Position numbers and translations under genes: made by a program
The notes under the pieces: generated by a model
The model's database searches: none
Told to the model about the DNA's origin: nothing
Seen by the model: the letters and a program-made list of their open reading frames with translations, nothing else
Shown: positions 47,262 to 57,380 of the stretch, in pieces
How positions within the stretch are numbered: the first letter of the stretch is position 1
Layout: every line of letters begins with the position of its first letter
Source: Anaeramoeba flamelloides
Lineage: Eukaryota; Metamonada; Anaeramoebidae
Direction of reading: 5' to 3'
DNA length: 64,000 nucleotides
Assembly: GCA_027625915.1 (NCBI GenBank)
Contig: JANTQA010000060.1
Coordinates: 4,340,001-4,404,000, forward strand

Positions 47262-49911
47262 GACTGCTATTTTGAATGATTTGATTTTGTTGGAAAATAA
47301 TTTGAGAATTCAAAATTTTTAAAATATCCTTTTTTTGGGTGATTGATAATTGTACATTTTTAATTTCAAAATTTATTTCTTGTAAATAATTTTGATCATC
47401 ATTGTATTCTATTTCGTAGTCTTGGATTAATTCTACCAAATTATTAATTTGTTGATTGATTTTTTGATTTTGCTTTTTTTTCTCATTTTCGGTATTTAAG
47501 TGCTTTTTTAAGATCTCAAATTCCTTTTTCAAATTATCAATTTGAAATTTAATCTTATTTAATTTTATTTGAGATTGATCGTATTTAAACTTTTTTATTA
47601 TTTGATTGTTAATCAGAGAAAACCAACCACCACTTAAACTAGAGTTACGGTACACATTTCCATCTGGTGTGACACTTGAGATACCAAATTTTAATAATTG
47701 AAGAGCAATTTGATCATTTTTTGCAATAATTAATGAAATTGATTTCATGATTATTGTTTCATATTTCTGTTCGTAATTTATCAAATCTAAAGGTGAAATA
47801 ATATTATTTCGTCCAATTTGTTTTTCAATTACCGTCATTTTGTCAGCCCATGGTTTGGTTTTAAAATTATTTATTCGATCTAATGACCAGATTTTGTAAT
47901 ATTGGCCATTCCTTTTAAGGGTTTTCAAAAAGTTGATTAAATTATTGGAATCAAAATTATCAATAATTAAATTTTTTAAATGTCTACCAAAAATTATATT
48001 CAAGGCAATCAAATAGTCTTCGCTTTGTGGTTTTAATGTAAATATGTTTTGAAAGAGATCAATGATTCCTTCAATTTTTTGTTTTTTCAAGATCGTGTTA
48101 TATTTTTGTTTTTCAATGAAGAGATATCTATTCAAAATGGCATTTTCATTTTCGTATTCTTCAATTTGAGATTTTAACTGCTTCAATTTCCGATTTAAAT
48201 TAATAAATGTTTTTGGATCATAATTCAATTCTTTTTTGACTAATAACAACTTGTCTTGTTCTTCCGTTAATTTCCCACGGTTGATTTCCAGTTCGTCAAT
48301 TCTTTTTTCCATTTTGGTTTTCGTTTGTACTTGCTTATTCATTTGGGCTTGAAATTCTTTGATTTCCTTTTCTAAGATATCCTTTTCATTAATTAATTTT
48401 TCCAAATGTTTTTTTTTATTGGATTCCATTATTTGTGATTTGTATATTTTTTTTTTTATTTTTTCATTATTTTTTAAATTGACTAACGTTTTTATTTTAT
48501 TCTTTAATTTGCTATTAAGTGAATTTAATTCAATTACTTTATTTGTCAACATTTGATATTTATTTTCGCATTCCTTTTTTTTTTCACATTCCAATTTTAA
48601 ATCTTGTTTTCGTTCTTCCATTTTTTGAAGGATTTTTTTTTCATTTTCAAGTATTGATTTATTTTGGTTTTTTTCTCGAAAGGTTTTTAAAACCATTTTG
48701 AATTTTAAACACTCATTATCTAGATCCAGCTTTAAATTGTTTTCCATCTCTAATAGCGCTTTGCTTTTTAAAAATTTTGTATGGATTTTTTTAATTTTCG
48801 AAATCATATTTTCTTTTCTTTTCCTTTCTTGGTGGTGTTGGTAAATTAAGATGTCCTCTTCCAGTTTGTTCAATTGATCACATTTCTTTTGATAATTTTC
48901 ATAATTCTGTAAGGACCTTTCTGAATTGACAATTTCGTTTGTTAACAACCTGATCTTTTTTTGTAATTGGTACGACTCCTTTTGCCAACAGGCGATTTCA
49001 TTCTGGGACTCTTTAACAAAATTATAATAGTCCCTTGTGCCTGCAACTTGATATATATATTGGATGAGCTGCTTCCCACTTGCATGAAGCAAACTGTTAA
49101 TGTCTCCCTGCTTAACAATAATTGAATTTAAATTCGACTCAATCCCAAGAAGGATTCGCAATTGCGCCAACAATTCTTTTCTTGCGATCTTTCGATTGTT
49201 CAGAAAATATGAGACGCCTAAAGTGCCAATCCTCGCAATAATTTCCAAACGCCCAGTGCACTCAAAATATTTGTTGGTTGCTTTAAATAATCCTATTCGC
49301 TTGATATTGCTCTTCGAATACTCAGTTTTTATTTGGAAAGTATCGTAATTCATTGGTGTTTTTTGTTTGGGCTTGTTCTGATCGCTCTTGTTTTTGCTTT
49401 TACTTTTCTTTTTGTTTTTCGATTTGTTTTTGTTTTTTGATTTGTTTTTGTTTTTCGTTTTGTGTTTCTTTTTGTTTTTCAATTTGTTTTTCTTTTTGTT
49501 TTTCTTTTTCAATTTCAATTTCAATTTGTTTTCCTTTTCCTTTTTCTTTTTGCTTGTTCTTTTATTTTTGTGATTTTTTTGTTCGTTTTTTTGTTTTTCT
49601 TTTTCTTTTTCAATTTTTTGAGCTGTTACATTTGTTTTGGCTTGATGTTTTTTTTTGAATAATAATTTGATAACGGCTGTTCGATCTTTTGACATATTGC
49701 TGGAGAGGAGATCGCTATAATTTGTTTTGTTTTTGATTGGGAAAAATAATCCGAGTGCTAAACAGATCCCTTCAATTATTGCTGTTTTTCCAGATCCGTT
49801 TTTTCCAATAAGTATATTAAAACCTTCACGAAAGCCTATTGTTTGTTCATTAAGAAAGGATTTAAAACCAGACAAGCTAATAGATTCTAAATACATATAA
49901 AGTTTGATCAA
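45847..49911 (-). CDS. SMC-family chromosome ATPase with lysine-rich head insert
   Basis: A 1354-residue SMC protein; the family forms ATP-driven rings (cohesin, condensin, SMC5/6) that organise chromosomes. The N-terminal head has GFKSF and Walker A GKNGSGKT (36-43). A VKQGDIN plus QVAGTRDYY stretch leads into the first coiled coil. The hinge (about 613-775) ends in the VTPDGNVYRNSSLSGG type of motif. The second coiled coil leads to the C-terminal head with signature LSGGQ (1266-1270), Walker B FYLFDEID (DEID 1294-1297) and the AVSHHP switch. The head shares features with SMC3 (VKQG.IN, VAGTR.Y) and SMC2 (MY start, IFS.LVP, G..F before the signature), so I do not assign a subunit. Two unusual inserts are visible: about 90 lysine-rich residues (90-182) in the N-terminal head and a double polyN run (882-920) in the second coil. 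Met-6 (MYLESI) may be the real start. Confidence 0.93.
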
Positions 49912-50322
49912 ATTGTTAATAAAAGAAAAGATGTTTTTGGTTGTTGTTTGTATGTTTTTTTGTTAAATTTTTTTTGTTTATTATTCTGTAAAGTTTAAAA
50001 AAAGTGAAAACAACATAAAAACTTGGGTGCGTTGTTGAATTACAACTTCAAATTCAATTCATAAATAAATCAAAATTCTGTCGAATAAAAAAAGCATAAA
50101 ATATGAGTTTTCAAAAAGTTAATTTCCATAAAAGTGAAAAACTCACAAAAAGAGTTTAAGGGAGTATCCGCGGTAAAGGATAATTTTTCACTTTTTTGCA
50201 ATTCTGAAACGGATCAGAAAATAACATTTTATACTGTGAATGTACCTCATTGATTTTTATTATTTAAAGTACTTCATTCATTAGATTTTTTAAATTTTTC
50301 TTTCCTAGTCTCAAAGAAATTA
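49912..50322. other. 5' flank of the SMC gene
   Basis: Non-coding; probably contains the promoter. No specific motif was identified. Confidence 0.4.
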
Positions 50323-50413
50323 CCACAATAGAATGTTTAGTTCAATTGCAAAAAATACTGTTTTGAATGTTGAATGACTTATCTTTTATCCTTATCTCAA
50401 CATTCTATTGTGG
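50323..50413. repeat. ~90-bp element with 15-bp perfect inverted repeats
   Basis: CCACAATAGAATGTT at 50323-50337 and its exact inverse at 50399-50413 flank about 61 bp. This could be a tiny MITE or a hairpin about 0.4 kb upstream of the SMC start. No second copy was noticed. Confidence 0.7.
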
Positions 50414-51696
50414 CATTTAATTTTTTCATTTTTTATTTTTTCATCATTTTTGTGTTTTTTTTAATCATGACAACATGAGCAATTAGAAATATTTTTTTAT
50501 CAGTGACATTTGAGATTAATGGGTTTTGTTTAAAAATGATTAATACCATTACAATAGAGAGAAGAACAAAAGGAAACATGAATGTGGCTTAAATAGCTAG
50601 AAGGATTCCAAAAAATTAATAATTAAGTCAAGACATTACTGGTTAGGATTTTAAATCATTGGATTTGGTGGAATTGGAGAAGTGAATATGTTTATATGTT
50701 ATTAAAGTGTAAACCACAAAATAGCTATAAATTTTATTCTAAGAATCTGAAATTATCTTTCTTACCCAAAAAAAACACTAAACCCCATTCCAAAAATTTG
50801 GACCCATCTAAAATCAAAAATAGGAAAACACAAACTCAATTTATTATTTTTTTCCAAACCTAATATAAAAGCATTTTTAAGTACCCAGTATTAATGTTTT
50901 AATAAGTAATCATTTTCATCCAAATAAAAGAAAATAATATAAAACAAAAAAATCAAAACAAGTGTGTCTAAAAAAAGGAAACGAGCTGAAATGAAGGAGT
51001 TTGAACAAAAAATGGATTGGTAGATTTGTAAAAATTACACCAACAATGGTTGATCTATCAAATGATAAGATTCCGAGCACTGATTGTATGTGGATTTTTC
51101 AATTTTTGAAACTCAACAGTAACCATCTATCAACCATCGATTAAAAATTTTCAGATCTAACGAAACAGATTTTGTAACCGAAAAATTGAAAATGAAAACA
51201 AAAACAAAAGAGACAAAAAATGAAATAGTTTGTTAAATAAAAATTACTTCCCAATTGGATGTAAATCATATTATTGTTATTCTTCTAACTGTTTAAATTG
51301 TGTCTAAATTTTTGGAATTTAGTTTATTTTAATAAAAAAAAAAAAAAAACTACTTCATCAATATATTCTCTTTTTTTTTTTATTGTTGAACATTACTAAA
51401 AAAAAAAATATCAAATAATTTTTTTAAAAAAATTTTTAGAGAATCTACGATCACACGCCACTAAAATAAAATGTTCTTATCTCATCTCTCTCAAATTTTT
51501 ATCATGTCTTATGGTGTAGCTACTCCCTTAAGTGTTTGAAAATCGATTAGTGTTGAGGACGATGGAATTTTTTATTTTGGAGACATATTTGTTGTTTTGG
51601 GTTCAACAGGTATTTCAAATTTAAATGGGACATTTTTTCAAAAATTTTTGAGTTTATTTTGTTGTTAATCTTTGGGAAATTAAGTGAAAATAGGGC
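50414..51696. other. Intergenic sequence with one coding-like stretch
   Basis: Around 51482-51666 the plus strand reads SHLSQIFIMSYGVATPLSV, a stop, then KSISVEDDGIFYFGDIFV and VLGSTGISNLNGTFF before another stop. The block is less AT-rich than its surroundings and may be a relic. I recognise no family. Confidence 0.25.
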
Positions 51697-51954
51697 TTAT
51701 GGTTCAACACGATTTTTAATCCTAATACTAAACTAGAATCACAGAAGTCACAGAAACTAAAAGTACAATCAATCCAGGATCCCAAACAAATAAATTTTTT
51801 TCAAATAATTCATAATATTATTTTCAAATAAACCATCAAAAAAAATTAGATCTTACTTTAGAATTGAAACCACTTGAGTGGTTCTGGAGATCTTAAAAAT
51901 AGTTAAAATGTGTAACACTTTTGTAAGAATACACCGATCATTGAAAAACTCAGA

Positions 51955-52715
51955 ATCCATCAAATATTCCCGAAAATACCAGAAAATTTTTCAACTACGA
52001 AAAAACACTTTTTGAACAACTTCGATGAAACAATAGTGCCAATATACTCAATTTAAAGGTAAATTTGGAATTTATTTTTGAAAAATTTTTTTCTGAAAAT
52101 ATCAAAATTCAAAAAATAAAATTTTAGGGAATGGTATTCAACCCATTTTGTGTGAAAGGGATTGCTATCTTGGATGACTAATATTACTGATCATTCTGAA
52201 ATGGTATTAACCAATTGAAAGAATATGTACTGGTTAAGAAAATTTCTAATTGTGTATGATTATCCATAATTTTTGAATCTTAAATACAATCTAAAAATAA
52301 CCAAGTAATATGTAATGATAAAACACATACCCATACCCTGGAACACGGTGACCCAAGCCAAACTTTTTTTAACTTCCCATTCCATAAAAGGAACTGGCTT
52401 AACCAAAACATACAAACACACACCATACCAAACCTAACACAACCCATACCAATACCCTCGAATACCCATAAGTGTAACCCAATAAGTACCAACAATCACT
52501 CAAATATACTCAAAAGGTACCAAAACCTCTTTAGAGTAGTTTAAAGTAGAAAATACAAAAAAAATATTTTGTCTGAAAGTCAAATTGTTATTTTACCATT
52601 AAACTGAGTATATTGGTACTAGGGTTTCTTGGGAGTTGTTCAAAAAGTGTTTTTTAGTGATTAAAAAATTTTCGGGTATTTTCGATTTTCGGTTATTTTC
52701 GGGAATATTTCAAAC
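51955..52715. mobile_element. ~0.76-kb inverted-repeat element with a C-rich core
   Basis: The left arm (51955-52090) and right arm (about 52575-52715) are inverted copies, sharing ATATTCCCGAAAATA, ACACTTTTTGAACAAC and ACCAATATACTCA-like blocks. The core (about 52315-52520) is strikingly C/A-rich on the plus strand, with repeated ACCCATACC/ATACCC motifs, and reads as a G/T-rich strand on the other side. A 71-codon minus-strand frame in the core reflects this composition and is not called as a gene. Confidence 0.7.
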
Positions 52716-52861
52716 ACCCAAAAACTCAATATTCAAAGAGATGTTGTAAATATGATCAAAAAGAACTTTTATTTTTTCAAGAACCATTTATTTATTCTTT
52801 TATTAAGGAAAAAGTACTAATTAGCATTTTACAAAATTTTAATTGTGTAAACTTTACTGAA

Positions 52862-53760
52862 AAAATTTTTTTGAGTGCCACCAGATATTGAAACTACAAA
52901 ACCAAAACAACATTCGTTAGTCTATTTGTGAAAAGAATCAAAGTAATTCAGAGTTGAATCTTAAATTTTTCAATTTTTAGAACATTTTTATTGATTTAAT
53001 TTTTGGTTTTATTAAATTTTGATAAAAGATCTAGAAATATGTTTATACAAAATGGGTAAAATTAATCAAAGAATAAACAAAGAAAAAATAGAACCAAAAA
53101 GATGTGTATTTGAAACAAATATTTTCTTTTCAAAAGACAAAACAAGAAAGATCACCTTTTCCAAATAAATTTGTTGAAATCATTAATAAAAAATTAAAAA
53201 TCGATAAAAGCCTATTTTCGAAAATTTGTTTTCAATATCTTCAAAAATTGTATGAACCCAATCAATTTATAACCTTGGATTTCTCTGCACATTACTATTT
53301 ATTATTTATTTTATAAAACTTTTTAGTACAAATATATTTTCAAAATTCTAATTTGAAATATTTTAATCAAACAAAACCAAAATATTGAAAACTATTTCAA
53401 AAATTAAAGTAAAAGTGATAAATTACTCAGAATCAAAAAAACAGATACGAAAGATTCAAATCAAAATAATTGAAAAAATATGAAAAAATTTCAATCTAGA
53501 TTCAAAATTATTTAACGTTCTCATTTTGATGGCTTATAAATGATTATAAAATCAAACCCATAAATCGAATAAATCTGTATTTCTGAAGAGGAATTTAATA
53601 AATATCCTATTTTTCAACAACCTAATCAAGAATTAGATGAATTAAATGGTAATAGATATTTTAAATTGATTTAGGAAATTTTTTAGAAATAAATTGTAAT
53701 TTGTTTATCAAAAAATTTTACAAACAAAAGTATTTCCATGAAGAATTAAAAACAAAACCA
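52862..53760 (+). repeat. Dispersed repeat G, copy 2
   Basis: Homologous to 40149-41050. The flank just to its left (52740-52861) matches 39600-39680 and provides the empty site for the MITE-2 at 39681. A frame at 53104-53316 reads FSKICFQYLQKLYEPNQF, similar in pattern to the other copy, but it is too short and degenerate to call a gene. Confidence 0.78.
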
Positions 53761-53904
53761 AATTTTGAAAATTTATTTGTATCAAATATTACCGATAACA
53801 GCTTAAGAAATAAATGATTTTTTATTATTTTTTCAAGCTTAATCTTAACATATTTTTGATTTTGAATTTTTTAGTTGGTATGAAAATAGACTATACTAGG
53901 AGAT

Positions 53905-53990
53905 CTGACACTTGAGTATTTATTAAAATATGAATATATTTGGTGAATTGAAATGATTTGAAGAATTCAGTTTCACATAAATGGTGGCAC
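53905..53990 (+). repeat. Repeat G tail, second copy
   Basis: Matches 42940-43020 (see that entry). Confidence 0.5.
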
Positions 53991-54283
53991 TCAAAATTTG
54001 AAAAATGTACTTCCTCCCTTAAGAGACTAATCTCATTTAAATTTTCAGACCTAAATTTAATTGAGATTGAGAAAATTGTTCTTCAATACAAAAATTTGAA
54101 AAACCTGTTTATTTTCAATATTAAACATATTTCAAGATCCGGAACCCTTATTTGGAAATTGGTCAATTAAAATAAAATAGATTATTCCCTTAATTGATCT
54201 TACTTTTTCATTTTCATTTTTCTGTGATTTCTGTGATTTCTGTGATTTTCAATAATGTTTCCAATTAAAAATCGTGTTGAACT

Positions 54284-54684
54284 GTTTTTCCCAAACGTCT
54301 TTACCTTTTTGCTCAAAGGTTAGTCTAAGGAATTTGATCTCCTTTGTTATTTTCGCTTTTTTGTTGTTTTGATTTTAATTTCAATCCTAAATTTTGCAAA
54401 TTTGCAAATAGAAGGTCTTGTAAAAACAATTTTAATAATTTCTATACTCTTTTTAAAAGTTCTAAATATATTAAATAGTGATGTAAACTTCTCTCTTTTT
54501 TTACTTTTTCAATATTTATTTTAAACTAATTCACTCTCTTCTTCTCTTTCTCTTTTTTTCAATAAAATTTTAATTTAAAAAATAAAAAATAGATCAGTAA
54601 AACTTTTTATTTTGATTTTTTTTTTTTGATTATAAAATAAATTAGAATATCTTCTAATTCAAAAAAAAATTGACTTTTTTAATT
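54284..54684. other. AT-rich intergenic sequence
   Basis: Nothing recognised beyond T-rich runs. Confidence 0.35.
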
Positions 54685-54925
54685 TTGAATTCAAATTCTT
54701 TTTTCTTTTGAACCAATAAATATGGTTCCCCCTTCATTTCGAAGTTTTTGATCAAAAAGAATCCTCTGTAATGTATCTTCTGTGGGCTGAGTGGATCATC
54801 TTCATTTGAGAACTTTTGAATCGTTTAATATTTTTGATCTTTGAAATAAGAAAAGAGCAGGAGTTCATGTTGGAAAAAAGAACAATTCTCATCTGGAATG
54901 ACCTTAATTCTAGTAATGGAACTCC
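54685..54925 (-). pseudogene. Decayed protein-coding fragment, unknown family
   Basis: On the minus strand this less AT-rich block reads TWSSITRIKVIPDENCSFF, QHELLLFSYFKDQKY, a single stop, then TIQKFSNEDDPLSPQKIHY, RGFFLIKNFEMKGEPYLLVQ and a lysine-rich tail with a stop. One in-frame stop interrupts an otherwise continuous frame, which suggests a recent relic or an exon with a mis-read border. It lies just downstream of the TRIM-like pseudogene on the same strand but is not a SPRY domain by eye. Confidence 0.35.
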
Positions 54926-54966
54926 AGGTATTTAGACTACAATAATATTTGATCAAATTTAGACCT

Positions 54967-54978
54967 GGGGGGGGGGGG
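54967..54978. repeat. G12 homopolymer followed by a CG-rich stretch
   Basis: Twelve consecutive G are followed at once by TCGCGCGTGTATACGGG. This is an extreme outlier in composition here. It lies 50 bases beyond the 3' end of the TRIM-like pseudogene. Confidence 0.95.
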
Positions 54979-55028
54979 TCGCGCGTGTATACGGGAACTC
55001 GAATAAATAAAAATCCTAATTCATTTCC

Positions 55029-56237
55029 TCAAATTATTGTTATTTGGTTTTTTTCTTTTCCTTCTAGGTTCTTCAAATAGGCATACAAACTTACTTTTTC
55101 CGGTAAATTTTCCCATCCTTCGAGTTCTTTTTTATTTAATTTGAATGAGATTTTTTTTTGGTCCATATCGAGGAAAATTTCGAAAATGTCGTTTTTTTTT
55201 AAATATATTTCTTTTGGGAATTTTTTTCTGGTCTTTTCCGTTTTCGGTTTGGAATTTTTCGCTTTGGTTTTTCTCTTCCATCTCAATCCGTTTGAAAACA
55301 AATATTTTATTTCGAGATCTAGGTTTAGATTAAATTTAACCTAAACTCGGTTTTGACTACTCCTAAACTGATCATGTTTTCTTCATTTTTGGTTTTTGGG
55401 AATTGGTCTATTTTGATTTTTATTTGGTGTTTTCCTCGAAAATATAATTTTTTACCACAAATTGTTCCACCATCTTCTTCATGATGATGATGAATTCCAA
55501 GCTGTTTTATTTTCATTTTTTAATTTTATTGGATTTTGGCAGTTCATTTTTGGATCAAATTCTTCTAATATTTTTTCCCTTTTTTCTTCTTCCAATCTCT
55601 GTATTTCCCTTTGATTCAATCTACGTATCTCTTCTGATTTTTCTTTTTCTCTCTGTATTTCTCTTTTACTCTGTTGTTCTTTTTTTCTTTCTTTTTTCCT
55701 CTCTTCTTTATCTTTTTCAATTATTTCATTCGAGAATTCTCGAATTAATTTGATTGTTTTTTTATCTTTTTTCAATTTTGTCAGAATTTTTATTTGGTTT
55801 TTCGTTTCTTTTATCTCTTCTTGTTTTGCTTCATTCTTGTCTATAATGTTATCAAATTTTGTATCAGATATTATTCCAATTTTCAATAATGAATTGAGAT
55901 GATTTATTTTTGATTTTTGGATTTTTTGGATCATTAAATCTGATTGCTTTTCAATTAAATTTGAAAGCTCTTTGATTTCAATTTTGAATTTATTTTTCAA
56001 TTCAAGTGATTTTTCTATTGTTTCATTGCTTTGGATTTCTGCCTTTTGGATTTTATTTAAAATTATTTTGATTTTTTGTGAAATTTCATTTGAATATTCA
56101 TCTCATCACAATATTGAATGATTATTTTTCCTACAAGTAACATAACAATCACCACAGATTAATTCATTTTCATCTTTACAATATAGGCACAATTGTTTAT
56201 TATGTTTGTCGCATAAATTGGAATTGATTTCTTTTTG
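55029..56237 (-). pseudogene. TRIM-like protein pseudogene (B-box, coiled coil, SPRY)
   Basis: Read on the minus strand, the order is that of tripartite-motif proteins. A B-box zinc finger lies at about 56118-56212 (CDKHNKQLCLYCKDEN, then LICGDC and CRKNNH). A charged coiled coil follows at about 55560-56095, rich in ERKKERKKEQQ and EEIRRLNQRE. The C-terminal SPRY domain carries YFRGKHQIKIKIDQFP, ISLGVVKTE, LKKNDIFEIFLDMDQKKISF and WENLPEKVSLYAYL. The gene is broken: two tandem TGA codons follow the B-box (56103-56108), the frame changes near 55480-55520 and again near 55305-55335, and there is no Met upstream of the B-box because a TAA lies in frame. A missing 5' exon is possible. The damage is light, so loss is probably recent. 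Intact relatives are known as ubiquitin ligases or scaffolds; no RING is visible here. Confidence 0.85.
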
Positions 56238-56739
56238 GTTATAATTTTAGATTAAAGATTGAGAAATTTATAATAAATTTTAGAAAAAAATTTTTGAAAA
56301 AATAGTGAAAAACAAAGAATTGATTAAAATAATATTATTAATATTAAAATTTCAATCAGGTATTATTTCCTACAAAATAAATTTGCATTGGAAATTCATA
56401 AATAATTTTTAATTCCTGATCTAACTTTTATAAAAATTTTAAATTTAAGTGATTGAGTAATTTGTTTTTAATAATCATATATTTCAAAAATTATGTTTTA
56501 ATTTTCGGAAAATATAGATATATTTATGTTTATTGTTTATAGATTCTTGACATTTGATTTCTAAAATCAATAATTATATATTTCTATGAATTACTGTGTT
56601 TAACTTAATAATCAAATTTATATTTATAATTTTATCAAAGTTTATATGTGTAAAAATTTCGGAGTCTTTAAAAACTTTATCAAATTTTGTTATTTTTTTA
56701 ATTTTTCAAAATTAACAAAATTTGACCACAAATAACATA
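56238..56739. other. AT-rich intergenic sequence
   Basis: Lies 5' of the TRIM-like pseudogene. I searched it for a first B-box or RING exon on the minus strand and saw none. Confidence 0.4.
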
Positions 56740-57215
56740 TCATCTTCAAGAGGAAGGCGAATTTCATATTGAAATCGCGATACCTAAAATTTGAAAATCT
56801 AGCCGAAGAGCCGAAAATGGGTGAAATAGAGAACATTGATTGGGAAACATGGGGAAAGACGAGATCAAGAAATTACTCCAGAAAGTTCATATCAAAGCAA
56901 TATAAGAAAAAGTGGACTCATCCCAATGTAATGAATATTGGAGGCTGAAAAGATATCTCAAAATCAACCAGACAATTTCACAGACAATTTCAACAGAAAA
57001 CAGCCTTATTTAAACTAGAAATCATCATCGACTGTATCTAAATTGAAATCGTTATGTAATAGGTTGAATAGATATACATACATACGGAGAAAACGAGTAA
57101 AATCCAAAAATTGCCCATTCTGTTAAAAGAAAGTTGATGATATATACCACTTCATATGGGAGTGTTTAAGATATGAGAAAACTCATAAAAAAACAAGGAT
57201 TGAAACATAATCATA
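56740..57215 (+). mobile_element. 3' remnant of a non-LTR retrotransposon (LINE)
   Basis: The plus strand encodes, in shifting frames and with stops, the end of a LINE reverse-transcriptase ORF. A WGKTRSRNYSRKF / KQYKKKW segment comes first, then NRYVIG followed by IRRKRVKSKN, and at 57111-57163 a CPFC..KKVDDIYHFIWECLRYEK knuckle. That knuckle has C-x2-C-x8-H-x4-C spacing, as in the zf-RVT tail of LINE ORF2 proteins. Multiple frame changes and stops show it is dead, and the RT core with its catalytic YADD region is absent, so only the 3' end remains. The block is clearly less AT-rich than its flanks. No poly(A) tail or target duplication was identified. Confidence 0.72.
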
Positions 57216-57234
57216 AAAATCAAAAACTTTAACT

Positions 57235-57380
57235 TTAATATAATAGAGATTATGATGTTAACATATATTATCACAATATTAGCAATTAAGTTGCGATAAT
57301 ATTAAAAGAATCGCGATTAGTCCTACTTTATCACCAAAAATCATAATCGTAATTTCTACATTATTGCAATATTATAATTA
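57235..57380. repeat. Clustered (T)ATCGC(A/G)AT(T/A) repeats
   Basis: Short degenerate units around TTGCGATAATATTA, TCGCGATTA and TTATCGCAATA repeat within 150 bp in both orientations. The same units recur at 59545-59930. Confidence 0.6.

Larger units (their letters stand above)
51697..54283. repeat. ~2.6-kb composite bounded by an inverted repeat
   Basis: The stretch 51697-51775 (GGTTCAACACGATTTTTAAT, then TCACAGAAGTCACAGAAACT) is inverted at 54196-54283, where the TCTGTGATT motif is repeated three times in tandem. Between the arms lie the inverted-repeat element 51955-52715 and repeat G copy 2. It may be one large decayed element or a coincidence of several. Confidence 0.5.

Noticed and set aside
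48359-49662. Plus-strand F/L-rich frames opposite the SMC gene
   Set aside because: These are the complement of the lysine-rich insert and coiled coil, not genes.
52280-52495. Minus-strand 71-codon frame rich in V, G, W and C
   Set aside because: It arises from the G/T-rich strand of the C-rich core; codon content follows the base skew.
54967-55010. GC-rich stretch considered as a tRNA or other RNA gene
   Set aside because: It cannot be folded by eye into a cloverleaf and lacks the conserved T-loop sequence.
56740-57215. Considered as part of an LTR or retrovirus-like element
   Set aside because: The zf-RVT-type tail and absence of terminal repeats fit a LINE; no LTR, gag, protease or integrase signal was seen.
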